A DNA stretch of 64,000 bases from Rhodobacterales bacterium HKCCE4037 (GTDB taxonomy: Bacteria; Pseudomonadota; Alphaproteobacteria; Rhodobacterales; Rhodobacteraceae), in NCBI GenBank assembly GCA_015689645.1, contig WVSM01000004.1, positions 124,001 through 188,000 on the forward strand, read 5' to 3'. Of the stretch, positions 8,637 through 16,707 are shown piece after piece. Made by a program: the position numbers and the translations under genes. Within the stretch, counting starts at the first letter, position 1. Each line of letters opens with the position of its first letter. Under the pieces are notes generated by a model. It searched no databases. It saw nothing but the letters and a program-made list of their open reading frames with translations, and was not told where the DNA came from.

Positions 8637-9365
8637 ATGAAAACCATCCTGATCACCGGCGCCAGCAGCGGGATCGGCCATGCCACGGCCCGCGTCTTCC
8701 TCGAAAACGGCTGGCGCGTCGGCCTGCTCGCGCGGCGCGCCGCACCGCTCGAAGACATGGCCGAGGCGCACGAAAACGCCCTCGCGCTTCCCGGCGACGT
8801 GACCGAATTAAGCCAGGTGGAACAAGCGGTTACCCAGCTTGTCGCGAAATGGGGCCGACTCGACGCCGTCTTCAACAACGCGGGCATCTTCACGCCGCAG
8901 GGCACCATCGACGAGATCGACCCTGAAGACTGGCACAACTCTCTCGCCGTGAACCTCACCGGCATGTTCAACACCGCCCGCACCGCCTTCGCCCAGATGC
9001 GCGCCCAAAGCCCCCAAGGCGGCCGCATCATCAACAACGGCTCGATCTCCGCCCACACCCCGCGCGAGGGAAGTCTCTGTTATACAACGACAAAACACGG
9101 CGTGACGGGCCTCACGAAAACCCTTGCCCTCGACGGCCGTCCCTTCTCCATCGCCGCCGGACAGATCGACATCGGCAACGCAAGAACGGAGCTTGTAGAC
9201 CGCCTCAACGACCGCATCATAGCCGAGGGCAAACCGCTCCTGCCGATGATGGATGTCGAGGACGCCGCCCGCGCGGTCTACCACATGGCCGACCTGCCCC
9301 TCACCGCCAACATCCTGTTCCAGACGGTGATGGCCACCAACATGCCCTACGTCGGCCGCGGCTGA
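8637..9365 (+). CDS. Short-chain dehydrogenase/reductase
   Basis: 242-residue classical SDR with a Rossmann fold. The cofactor motif T-G-A-S-S-G-I-G is at 7-14 and the structural N-N-A-G at 80-83. The catalytic residues are Ser136/138, Tyr149 and Lys153 (Y-T-T-T-K). The usual P-G-x-x-x-T after beta strand 6 is replaced by G-Q-I-D-I-G-N-A. Lack of an acidic residue at the end of strand 2 (L-L-A-R-R) suggests NADP(H). Substrate cannot be told. It stands alone, preceded by the iteron array and followed by a convergent gene. Confidence 0.88.
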   Translation: MKTILITGASSGIGHATARVFLENGWRVGLLARRAAPLEDMAEAHENALALPGDVTELSQVEQAVTQLVAKWGRLDAVFNNAGIFTPQGTIDEIDPEDWHNSLAVNLTGMFNTARTAFAQMRAQSPQGGRIINNGSISAHTPREGSLCYTTTKHGVTGLTKTLALDGRPFSIAAGQIDIGNARTELVDRLNDRIIAEGKPLLPMMDVEDAARAVYHMADLPLTANILFQTVMATNMPYVGRG

Positions 9366-9398
9366 CCTGCCGTCTCTGTCAAACCACCACGCCCATCA

Positions 9399-9458
9399 TT
9401 CATCTTGCCAGAAAAACCTCCGGGGGAGTCGCGTTCAGGCGACGGGGGCAGCGCCCCC
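9399..9458 (+). repeat. Dispersed double-hairpin repeat, copy 2
   Basis: TTCATCTTGCCAGAAAAACC followed by a GTCGC...GCGAC hairpin and the GGGGGC-AGC-GCCCCC hairpin. Same family and orientation as 3617-3678. It lies between the convergent SDR and SnoaL-like genes, where it could block read-through. Confidence 0.85.
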
Positions 9459-9546
9459 TGAAACACGGTTAATCAAAGGTTACCAAAATTCGCTTTTCCG
9501 CTTGAATTCAATTGGATGACCCCAGGCTGCACGCGCACGGCGACCC

Positions 9547-9942
9547 TCAATCCCCCGGCATCCGCACCCACTGCCGCCGCCATTCTGGGGCGTCGAACGG
9601 CTCCGGCCAGAACTCCCGCTGGAAAGCGATCAGATCGCCCCGGACCGTGTGGAACGTCACCACCGTCGCCCGGATCGTCCCGTCGCTGACGACGACCTCG
9701 GTCACGATCTGGTCCCCCTCGCCCACGATGCGTCGCAGGTCGAAGGTCCAGGGTCCGCTCGACGGATAGGCCGTGTTGAGCGCCGCGAAATCCGCGCGCC
9801 CCTCGATCATTTCCTCCGACTGCGGCCATTGCAGGCGGAAATCCTCGGTCAGGCACAGGCTCGCGGCGTGGAAATCGTTGGTGGCCATCGCCTTCCAGAA
9901 CCGGCGGACGACGGACTGTGCCGCAGCCGACACCGCCCTCAC
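9547..9942 (-). CDS. SnoaL/NTF2-like protein
   Basis: About 131 residues from GTG 9942. This GTG overlaps the stop codon of the TIGR02186 gene (GTGA), so I prefer it to an ATG at 9978 that would overlap that gene by 40 bases. The cone-shaped NTF2 fold is suggested by F-W-K-A-M-A-T-N-D-F, the catalytic-region E-D-F-R-L-Q-W-P and alternating strands ending in F-Q-R-E-F-W-P-E-P-F. Members bind or isomerise small molecules; this one's ligand is unknown. It is the last gene of a TauE-TIGR02186-SnoaL operon. Confidence 0.72.
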   Translation of the reverse strand: MRAVSAAAQSVVRRFWKAMATNDFHAASLCLTEDFRLQWPQSEEMIEGRADFAALNTAYPSSGPWTFDLRRIVGEGDQIVTEVVVSDGTIRATVVTFHTVRGDLIAFQREFWPEPFDAPEWRRQWVRMPGD

Positions 9943-10694
9943 GCCCGGATGTAGCGGAACACGGCGGACGCCAGCCATCCCGCGGCAATGGCAATGGCAA
10001 GCGACAGGATGCCGTAGATCAGCGGCCTCTCGTGGGCGAGGTTGTAGATGAACCGCTCCAGCCCGACCTTCCGCACGACGATATCCTGTTCATACACGTC
10101 CAGCACCTCTCCGCCCCGGGTCAAGAATATGCGGGTGCGGTAGTCGCCTTCAACAAGGTTCGCGGGCAAACGGATGGAGGTATCGAACAAGGTTTCGTTA
10201 CGAAGCGTGACGCCCTCTTCGATCAACTGGTAGAGATCCTCGGATTCGCGGATGCGGATCAGGGCGTTGGTGAAGGCCTCGGGCTGCGCGACACCCACGC
10301 CCACGGCGCGGATCGCGCGCGGGATCGAGACGCGGTGGCGCAGGTCCTCGACCTGGCTGATCACCTCCCCCATCGGCGCTGTCGTCGCCACGGCATAGAA
10401 CGAGGGCGCGGCGTCCACCTCGATGGAGGCCGCGTTGACCCAGATCCCCAGAACCCGCTCCTTGCGCCGCACGGCGACCGGCTGCGCCGGCCCTTCCACG
10501 GTGATGATGACCTCAAGCTCCCCCTCCGGCGCGGGCGCGTTGCGTTCGACGGCCCCGAAGATCAGGATCTCGGACCCTTCGAAATTCGCCGTGATGTTGA
10601 TCGCCTCGCGGCTGAGGCCCGCCACGATCGTCTCGGCCCTGAGCGGCAGCGCGCATGCCACGAGGGCGAGAAGGATCGGCAAAAGACGCCTCAA
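9939..10694 (-). CDS. TIGR02186 family transmembrane protein
   Basis: 251 residues. I take TTG 10694 as start because it overlaps the TauE stop (TTGA) and is preceded by GAGGGGG. The sequence has a signal peptide (M-R-R-L-L-P-I-L-L-A-L-V-A-C-A), a periplasmic beta-rich domain and a C-terminal helix (L-I-Y-G-I-L-S-L-A-I-A-I-A-A-G-W) with a short cytoplasmic R-Y-I-R tail. The family is found in Alphaproteobacteria next to TauE/SafE permeases, as here, and is presumably a partner of the exporter. Its biochemical role is unknown. Confidence 0.82.
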   Translation of the reverse strand: MRRLLPILLALVACALPLRAETIVAGLSREAINITANFEGSEILIFGAVERNAPAPEGELEVIITVEGPAQPVAVRRKERVLGIWVNAASIEVDAAPSFYAVATTAPMGEVISQVEDLRHRVSIPRAIRAVGVGVAQPEAFTNALIRIRESEDLYQLIEEGVTLRNETLFDTSIRLPANLVEGDYRTRIFLTRGGEVLDVYEQDIVVRKVGLERFIYNLAHERPLIYGILSLAIAIAAGWLASAVFRYIRA

Positions 10695-11617
10695 TGCCCC
10701 GCCCCCTCGCCAAGGGAATAGAGCTCGCTCGGCATCACCAGCAGGTCGAACGCCAGCTTGCCGCAGACCGCCAGAACCATGAGCGCCAGCAGGATGCGCA
10801 ATTGTTCGGCCTTCAGGCGCGTGCCGATCCGCGTGCCGATCTGCGCACCGACCACGCCGCCGACCAGCAGCAGAACGGCCAGAACCATGTCGACGGTGTA
10901 GTTCGTCGTCGCGTGCATCAGCGTGGCGAAGCCGGTCACGAAGATGATCTGGAACAGCGAGGTTCCCACGACCACCTTGGTCGGCATCCCCAGAAGGTAG
11001 ATCATCGCGGGCACCATGACGAAGCCGCCGCCCACGCCCATGATCGCGGCCAGAACGCCCACGAACAGACCCACGAGGGCCGGCGGGATCACCGAGATAT
11101 AAAGCCCCGAGGTACGGAATCGCATCTTGAACGGCAGTGCGTCGATCCAGCGCCGCTGGCGGCGTTTCGGCGGCGTCACGGCACCACCGGACGCTCGGGA
11201 CCGACGGATCGCGCGCAGGCTCTCGAAGAACATCAGCCCGCCGATGATCCCGAGGAACACCACGTAGCAAAGCCGCACCAGCAGATCGACCTGACCCAGC
11301 TCGGTCAGGAGCGCGAACACGCGCACGCCGATCGCAGCCCCTATGAGGCCGCCGATCAACAGGACGACCCCCATTTTCAGGTCGACCGTCTTTCGTTTGA
11401 AGTGCGCAAGGACGCCCGAAAAGGACGAGGCGACGATCTGGTTCGCCTCGGTCGCGACGGCCACGGCGGGCGGGATGCCGATGAAGAACAACAGCGGTGT
11501 CATCAGAAAGCCGCCACCCACGCCGAACATACCCGAAAGAATGCCGACAAGCCCCCCCAGCCCCAGCAGAAGGAACGCGTTCACGCTCACCTCGGCGATG
11601 GGGAGATAGATCTGCAT
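10691..11617 (-). CDS. TauE/SafE family sulfite/organic anion exporter
   Basis: 308-residue inner-membrane permease with about eight hydrophobic helices in two homologous halves. Each half carries the family signature (G-I-L-S-G-M-F-G-V-G-G-G-F-L and G-V-L-A-A-I-M-G-V-G-G-G-F-V). The family exports sulfite or sulfoacetate, or similar anions, after breakdown of organosulfur compounds, but the substrate here is unknown. The reading frame extends upstream, but ATG 11617 starts right at the first helix and fits family length. It is divergent from the ECF sigma factor and leads a coupled three-gene operon. Confidence 0.85.
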   Translation of the reverse strand: MQIYLPIAEVSVNAFLLLGLGGLVGILSGMFGVGGGFLMTPLLFFIGIPPAVAVATEANQIVASSFSGVLAHFKRKTVDLKMGVVLLIGGLIGAAIGVRVFALLTELGQVDLLVRLCYVVFLGIIGGLMFFESLRAIRRSRASGGAVTPPKRRQRRWIDALPFKMRFRTSGLYISVIPPALVGLFVGVLAAIMGVGGGFVMVPAMIYLLGMPTKVVVGTSLFQIIFVTGFATLMHATTNYTVDMVLAVLLLVGGVVGAQIGTRIGTRLKAEQLRILLALMVLAVCGKLAFDLLVMPSELYSLGEGAGH

Positions 11618-11774
11618 AGCGTGCGGGCTTTCGAGTCTGGGCTTGGTCCCGTGTTGGAGTGCGCGGCGGGTCGCGTCAAGGCGCAACAGGACAAGCGCGG
11701 CCTCTGGCCACCTCGATAAAAAATTCGGGCATGGACCCAAGGATTGCCAATTCGGCTGCGTCCTAGGGTATGAG

Positions 11775-12320
11775 ATGCGCATGAACGTGAGTGACGAAGA
11801 CCTCGCCCTTGCGGCGGCCGGCGGTGACGGGACCGCGTTCGAACTGCTGCTCGGACGGGTCTACGACCGGTTGTTCGCGCTCTGCTTCCGCCTGACCGGC
11901 GCGCGGGCCGAGGCCGAGGATCTGACGCAGGACATCTGCCTTTCCCTGCCCGGCAAGCTCGCGGGGTACAGGGGTGACGCGAAGGTCACGACCTGGCTTT
12001 ACCGCGTGGCGGTGAACGCGGCGACCGACCGGCGCAGGCGCGCGGCGAGTTACGCGCGGGCGACGGACGGATGGGCCGACGTCGAAATCGACCGCCAGAA
12101 AGCGGCGGAGGAGGCGGCGGACAGCGCCGACTGGCTGACCCGGATGATGGCGGGCCTGAGCCCCACGCTCAGGGACACGCTGGCGCTGGTGCTCGACGAT
12201 GTGACCCATGCCGAGGCCGCCGAGATCCTGGGTGTGACCGAGGGAACGATAAGCTGGCGCGTGGCCGAGGCGAAGAAAAAGCTGCGCGAATTGAGAGAGT
12301 TAGAGGAGGAGGGCCAATGA
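11775..12320 (+). CDS. ECF-type RNA polymerase sigma factor
   Basis: 181 residues with the two ECF domains: sigma-2 (D-L-T-Q-D-I-C-L-S-L, then W-L-Y-R-V-A-V-N-A-A-T-D-R-R-R-R for -10 recognition) and sigma-4 (L-R-D-T-L-A-L-V, helix-turn-helix A-E-I-L-G-V-T-E-G-T-I-S-W-R). ATG 11775 and a second in-frame ATG at 11781 are both possible. The stop overlaps the start of the von Willebrand protein gene (ATGA), so the two are co-translated, the usual arrangement of a sigma factor and its regulator. The regulon cannot be read from the window. Confidence 0.88.
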   Translation: MRMNVSDEDLALAAAGGDGTAFELLLGRVYDRLFALCFRLTGARAEAEDLTQDICLSLPGKLAGYRGDAKVTTWLYRVAVNAATDRRRRAASYARATDGWADVEIDRQKAAEEAADSADWLTRMMAGLSPTLRDTLALVLDDVTHAEAAEILGVTEGTISWRVAEAKKKLRELRELEEEGQ

Positions 12321-14440
12321 CCTCCCGTAATGGACGCGATGAATTCGACGATCTGAAGCGCGCGATGGCTGTCGCCACGCCTGCGCCCGATGCCGCGCGC
12401 AAGGCCGCCAACCTTGCGCAGGCCCAGGAAATCTTTGCCCGCACCCAAGGATCGCTGCAGGCCGCCCGTCAAAGCTCTGACCCTTCCCCGAAGAAGGGCT
12501 TTCTTAAAGGAGCTTTCGACATGATCTTTACCCGCACCACCGGCGCATTGACCGCCACCACCGCCCTTGTCGCCGTCGGCGTCCTGACGCTTAGCCCCTT
12601 CGGGCAGGAGATTCTGCGCGGCCCCGCGTCGCTCGTCGAGCCGGGCGTTCAGGAGGTCGAGCCTCGCGCGCTGGACCGTGAGCAACTGGTTCCGAGCGAA
12701 GAAATCGTTCTGGATGAGGCCGCACAGACGGCCCCGAGCATGGATGGCGATCTGGTCGATACACCCGATGCGCCCGTGCCCCAGACCGCTGTGCCCACCA
12801 ACCGGGCGCCGGAACAGGCATTGACCGAGGCCGAGGCCGATACGGCTTTCGAGGCCGCACCGCGTGACGCCGGCAATCTCCTTGGTACGCTTTCCACCGG
12901 TGGCGAACAGGCCCCTGCCGCTGTCCCGGCGCCCGGCATCCAGCAATTCGGAACGGGCAATTCCGGTTATGTTGTGCAGGACGGTCGCATCGCGGGTATC
13001 GTCGCCGACCCGGCCCCCGCGCCGCCCCTCCCCGACACCGAGGAATACGCCAACGCCGACGACAACCCGGTGCAGGTGGTGGCCGAGAACCCCGTCTCGA
13101 CCTTCTCGAGCGACGTGGACACGGCGGCGTATGCGCTCCTGCGATCGACCCTGAACCGGGGGCAGTTGCCCTCGCCCGACGCGGTGCGGATCGAGGAGAT
13201 GCTGAACTACTTCCCCTACGACCTGCCAGCGCCGGATGCGGATGACGTCAGCCCGTTCCGCCCCACGGTGAGCGTGTTCCAGACGCCGTGGAACCCTGAC
13301 ACACAGCTTGTGCATATCGGCATCCAGGGAGAACTTCCGGCCATCGAGGACCGCCCGCCGCTGAACCTCGTCTTCCTCGTCGACACTTCCGGTTCGATGA
13401 ATGACCCGACCAAGCTGCCGCTGCTGATCCAGTCGTTCCGGCTGATGCTCGACCGGCTGAACCCCGAGGATCAGGTCGCCATCGTTACCTATGCGGGCTC
13501 GGCCGGTGTGGCGCTCGAGCCGACCTCGGCCAGCGACACCGAAACCATCTCCGCCGCGCTGACGGCGTTGCAGGCGGGCGGGTCGACCAATGGCGTCGGC
13601 GGCTTGCAGGCGGCCTATGATCTCGCCGCAGAGATGACCGGTGAGGGCGAGGTGTCCCGCGTCCTCTTGGCGACAGACGGCGATTTCAACGTCGGCATCA
13701 GTGACCCCGATGCGCTGGAGGACTACATCAGCGACCAGCGCGAGACGGGGATCTACCTCTCCGTTCTCGGCTTCGGGCGCGGCAACCTGCAGGACGACAC
13801 GATGCAGGCGCTGGCGCAGAACGGGAACGGCACCGCCGCCTTCATCGACACGTTGCACGAAGCGCAGCGCGTGCTGGTCGACCAACTGGCGGGCGCCCTC
13901 TTCCCCATCGCCGACGACCTGAAGATCCAGGTGGAGTTCAACCCCGAGGTCATCGCCGAATACCGGCTGATCGGCTACGAAACACGCGGCCTCGCCCGTG
14001 AGGATTTCGCCAACGACGCGGTCGATGCCGGCGAGTTGGGCGCGGGCCATTCGGTGACCGCGATCTACGAGGTCACGCCGGTCGGCTCGCCCGCCACGCT
14101 GGTCGCGCCCCTGCGCTACGCCGCCGATGACGGCGCACCGGAGACGGAGTTCGCGAACGAATTGGGCTTCATCTCGTTGCGCTGGAAGGAGCCGGGTGAG
14201 GACGAAAGCACGCTGGTGGATTTCGCCATCCCCGCCACCCCGTCGGAGCCGGGACAGGATGCGCAGTTCGCCGCCGCCATCGCGGGCTTCGGTCAGCTTC
14301 TGCGCGGCAACGACTTCCTCGGCGACTGGGGCTATGACGAGGCCATCGCGCTCGCCAATGCCAACCGCGGCGAGGATGAATTCGGCTACCGGCAGGAAGC
14401 GGTGCAATTGATGCGCCTCGCCCAGAGCCTGTCTCGCTGA
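12317..14440 (+). CDS. YfbK-like von Willebrand factor A protein with N-terminal membrane anchor
   Basis: 707 residues. A cytoplasmic N-terminal part (about 1-73) is rich in Ala and charge. One membrane helix follows (about 75-93), then a long acidic, Pro/Ala-rich linker, a YfbK-type N-terminal domain (S-T-F-S-S-D-V-D-T-A-A-Y), a VWA domain with an intact MIDAS (D356-T-S-G-S-M) and the conserved C-terminal YfbK domain ending in R-Q-E-A-V-Q-L-M-R-L-A. Coupling to the ECF sigma gene and the inside/outside topology suggest the N-terminus could act as an anti-sigma region that reports on an envelope VWA sensor. That role is inference. Confidence 0.85.
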   Translation: MTSRNGRDEFDDLKRAMAVATPAPDAARKAANLAQAQEIFARTQGSLQAARQSSDPSPKKGFLKGAFDMIFTRTTGALTATTALVAVGVLTLSPFGQEILRGPASLVEPGVQEVEPRALDREQLVPSEEIVLDEAAQTAPSMDGDLVDTPDAPVPQTAVPTNRAPEQALTEAEADTAFEAAPRDAGNLLGTLSTGGEQAPAAVPAPGIQQFGTGNSGYVVQDGRIAGIVADPAPAPPLPDTEEYANADDNPVQVVAENPVSTFSSDVDTAAYALLRSTLNRGQLPSPDAVRIEEMLNYFPYDLPAPDADDVSPFRPTVSVFQTPWNPDTQLVHIGIQGELPAIEDRPPLNLVFLVDTSGSMNDPTKLPLLIQSFRLMLDRLNPEDQVAIVTYAGSAGVALEPTSASDTETISAALTALQAGGSTNGVGGLQAAYDLAAEMTGEGEVSRVLLATDGDFNVGISDPDALEDYISDQRETGIYLSVLGFGRGNLQDDTMQALAQNGNGTAAFIDTLHEAQRVLVDQLAGALFPIADDLKIQVEFNPEVIAEYRLIGYETRGLAREDFANDAVDAGELGAGHSVTAIYEVTPVGSPATLVAPLRYAADDGAPETEFANELGFISLRWKEPGEDESTLVDFAIPATPSEPGQDAQFAAAIAGFGQLLRGNDFLGDWGYDEAIALANANRGEDEFGYRQEAVQLMRLAQSLSR

Positions 14441-14459
14441 CCCCTTTTCCATGACGATC

Positions 14460-14496
14460 GGGCACCCGGACCCACGCGGCTCGGGTGCCTTATTTC
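14460..14496 (+). terminator. Rho-independent terminator after the VWA gene
   Basis: GGCACCCG (14461-14468) pairs with CGGGTGCC (14482-14489) and is followed by TTATTT. It overlaps the last codon of the convergent hydroxypyruvate isomerase gene. Confidence 0.8.
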
Positions 14497-15263
14497 GCAC
14501 GGAAGGCCGGGTTTTTCAGCCAGCCGAGCGACGCCTCCGTCGCGCCGCGCGGTCTGTATTCGGCCCCAAGCGGCGCGGTCCACCCAAGCGCCCGGATGTG
14601 CCGGAAGAGACGGGGATAATCCACATCGCCTTCGTCGGGCGGCCCACGGTCAGGAACCGAGGCAAACTGGACATGGCCGATCACCGACAGGCAGTCCTCC
14701 AGCAGCCCCGGCAAGTCGCCCTGCATGATCTGCAAGTGGTAGCAATCGAACATCAGCCTGAGGTTCGGCGCGGCCACCGTGTCGATGATTTCTCGGGCCT
14801 TGTGCGTATCGGACAGGTAGTACCCCGGCGCATCGCGCAGGTTCAGCGGCTCGATCAGGACGGTGATGCCGTGCGGTGCGGCCCCGGCGCAGGCATGGCG
14901 GAGATTGGCGATGAAGGTAGCGTCCGCGTCTGACCCCCGCGCAAAACCCGCCATGGCATGCAGGTTCCGCGCGCCTATGGCAGCGGCGTAGGCGATTGCC
15001 TGGTCGATGGCCGCCCGCGCCTCTGCCTCGCGCCCGGGCAGGGCCGACAGCCCGAACTCTCCCGCTTCCACGTCGCCGCGCGCGGTGTTGAGGCCGAGCA
15101 TCGGAAGGCCGGTTTCCGCCAGTGCGGCTGACACGTTCTCGGGCGGGACGTCGTAGGGCCAATGGCATTCGACGGCGTCGAACCCGGCGGCCTTCGCGGC
15201 ACGGATCGCGTCGGGGAGCGGCAGATCAGCCCAGAGGAACCCGAGATTGGCGGAGAAGGACAT
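14490..15263 (-). CDS. hyi: Hydroxypyruvate isomerase family protein
   Basis: 257-residue TIM barrel of the xylose isomerase-like family. Hyi marks include G-F-D-A-V-E-C-H-W-P-Y, the metal-site glutamate in L-I-E-P-L-N, H-K-A-R-E-I-I-D-T, F-D-C-Y-H-L-Q-I-M-Q-G-D-L and G-A-E-Y-R-P-R-G. Hydroxypyruvate isomerase interconverts hydroxypyruvate and tartronate semialdehyde in glyoxylate/glycerate metabolism. Related sugar isomerases share the fold, but the C-Y-H-x-Q-x-x-x-G-D segment favours Hyi. It is a single gene, convergent with the VWA gene. Confidence 0.82.
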   Translation of the reverse strand: MSFSANLGFLWADLPLPDAIRAAKAAGFDAVECHWPYDVPPENVSAALAETGLPMLGLNTARGDVEAGEFGLSALPGREAEARAAIDQAIAYAAAIGARNLHAMAGFARGSDADATFIANLRHACAGAAPHGITVLIEPLNLRDAPGYYLSDTHKAREIIDTVAAPNLRLMFDCYHLQIMQGDLPGLLEDCLSVIGHVQFASVPDRGPPDEGDVDYPRLFRHIRALGWTAPLGAEYRPRGATEASLGWLKNPAFRAK

Positions 15264-15324
15264 GGAGACGGGTTAGCCAGATGCGGCGGGTCTGTCCATG
15301 TGTTGAGGGCTTGGCCTCTCGGGA

Positions 15325-15382
15325 GCTTTTCCTTTGGAAAAGCCCCTGTCGGGCTACGCGCTTTTCGTTTCACGAAAAGCGC
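15325..15382. repeat. Two strong AT-loop hairpins next to tRNA-Ala
   Basis: GCGCTTTTCGT-TTC-ACGAAAAGCGC (15358-15382) is a perfect 11-bp stem that starts one base after the encoded CCA of the tRNA. A second stem, GCTTTTCC-TTT-GGAAAAGC, lies at 15325-15343. On the tRNA strand the first stem could help end or process the transcript, but it lacks a T-tract. The two stems resemble each other (CTTTTC/GAAAAG), suggesting a small repeat element. Confidence 0.6.
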
Positions 15383-15383
15383 T

Positions 15384-15459
15384 TGGTGGAGCCTAGCGGG
15401 ATCGAACCGCTGACCTCCTGCATGCCATGCAGGCGCTCTCCCAGCTGAGCTAAGGCCCC
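15384..15459 (-). tRNA. tRNA-Ala (anticodon GGC)
   Basis: The 76-nt cloverleaf on the minus strand includes an encoded 3' CCA. The acceptor is GGGGCCT/AGGCTCC with one G-T pair, the D-arm is in TTAGCTCAGCTGGGAGAGC, the anticodon stem is CCTGC/GCAGG with loop ATGGCAT (GGC at 34-36), and the T-arm carries GGTTCGATCC. It reads GCC codons for alanine. Confidence 0.97.
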
Positions 15460-15544
15460 ATCGGTGGTGCGGTTTAAGGCCGGTGCGCGGGCCGTGCAAG
15501 CGAAAAAATCGCCCCTCGGCCCATGACCCCGGCCTCAACCAAAA

Positions 15545-15889
15545 TCAGTCGTCGTCGCCCCCATCGGCGGCAACGTCGGCCAGATCGTCGAGCGCGACGG
15601 TATCCTCGTCGTCATCGTCGTCCAGCACATCATCATCGTCGAGATCCGCGTCAGCGTCATCGTCGATGTCGAGATCGTCGTCGAGGACCAGATCATCATC
15701 CTCGACCTCCGCTTCCTTGGCTTTGGTTGCGGATTTGTCGGCGACGAGGCTCTGCGCGCCGCCTTTTCCGGTCTCGAGCACGACAACCTCGCCCGTGTAG
15801 GGGCTGACGATCGGGTCGGCGCCGAGATCGTAGAACCGTTTTCCGGTTGTGGGGCAGACGCGTTTAACGCCCCATTCCTCTTTGGGCAT
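15545..15889 (-). CDS. TIGR02300 (FYDLN acid) family protein
   Basis: 114 residues. The N-terminal half is the conserved TIGR02300 domain (M-P-K-E-E-W-G-V-K-R-V-C-P, then G-K-R-F-Y-D-L and P-I-V-S-P-Y-T-G). The C-terminal half is a run of Asp interrupted by Leu, Val and Ala. The family is restricted to Alphaproteobacteria and has no known function; the acidic tail suggests a role with nucleic-acid-binding or basic partners. I chose ATG 15889, preceded by AAGGGGGTG, over an upstream frame extension because the family begins exactly there. Confidence 0.92.
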   Translation of the reverse strand: MPKEEWGVKRVCPTTGKRFYDLGADPIVSPYTGEVVVLETGKGGAQSLVADKSATKAKEAEVEDDDLVLDDDLDIDDDADADLDDDDVLDDDDDEDTVALDDLADVAADGGDDD

Positions 15890-15989
15890 GACACCCCCTT
15901 GCATAATCGGTATCGCGGGATGCGGTCCTCTGCCATAGTGTCGGAAGACTGTCAAAGGCTTTCCCGAACCCCGCCTGAGAGGTGTGTAT

Positions 15990-16706
15990 TTGGCCGCTCG
16001 CCCGCCCGTTTCAACCTATGTCCTGCCCGGCGACCCGCCGGTGGAGGTCCTGGTGCGCCGCAACGCGCGGGCAAAGCGATTCTCGTTGCGCGTCAGCCGA
16101 GCCGACGGACGCGTGTCGCTGAGCCTGCCGACATGGGCGCCCGAGGCCGAGGCGCTGGCCTTCCTGCGCGCGCGGGAGGATTGGGTCCGGTCGCATCTCG
16201 ACACGGCCGCAAGCGTGCAATCGGCGCGGATCGGCGCGATGGTCCCGGTCTGCGGCATCCCGCGCGAGGTTGTTGCCGGGCAAGGCCGCGCCGCCCGCTT
16301 CACCGAAGGGCGCATCGAGGTGCCCGAAGGCCCCCGTGAAGGGCCTCGCATCAAGGCGCTGCTGACCGCGATGGCTCGGGAGCGTCTGACCGATGCCACC
16401 GCGGGCCATGCCAATGCCCTTGGTCGGCCCTACGGGCGGATCACCCTGCGCGATCCGCGCGCGCGTTGGGGCAGCTGTTCATCGAAAGGCGACCTGATGT
16501 TCTCGTGGCGGCTGATCATGGCGCCGCCAGAGGTCCTCGATTACGTCGCCGCCCACGAGGTCGCGCACCTCGCCGAGATGAACCATTCCGACCGCTTCTG
16601 GACGATCTGCCGCCGCCTTTGCCCCGGAACGGACAAACACCGGCGCTGGATCAGGACCAACGGCGCCGAGCTTCTGGCGTGGCGCTTCGACGGAGACCCA
16701 GGCTGA
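15990..16706 (+). CDS. YgjP-like metallopeptidase (M48-related, DUF45)
   Basis: About 238 residues. The zincin motif is H-E-V-A-H-L-A-E-M-N-H with a downstream third ligand, in the YgjP/WLM arrangement, together with R-W-G-S-C-S-S-K-G. No ATG is near the 5' end. TTG 15990 has GAGAGG seven bases upstream and is preferred to GTG 15984. These small cytoplasmic metalloproteins are widespread; in several bacteria they sit beside restriction genes, but here the neighbours are a FYDLN protein and a GntR regulator. The substrate is unknown. Confidence 0.87.
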   Translation: MAARPPVSTYVLPGDPPVEVLVRRNARAKRFSLRVSRADGRVSLSLPTWAPEAEALAFLRAREDWVRSHLDTAASVQSARIGAMVPVCGIPREVVAGQGRAARFTEGRIEVPEGPREGPRIKALLTAMARERLTDATAGHANALGRPYGRITLRDPRARWGSCSSKGDLMFSWRLIMAPPEVLDYVAAHEVAHLAEMNHSDRFWTICRRLCPGTDKHRRWIRTNGAELLAWRFDGDPG

Positions 16707-16707
16707 C

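Noticed and set aside
12050-14500. Open frame of about 800 codons opposite the VWA protein
   Set aside because: Antisense shadow of a gene with clear VWA and YfbK domains; no ribosome-binding site or domain.
15600-15720. Run of GTC/ATC triplets that looks like a microsatellite or CRISPR-like repeat
   Set aside because: It encodes the acidic Asp-rich tail of the FYDLN protein; the triplet pattern is codon use, with no spacer structure.
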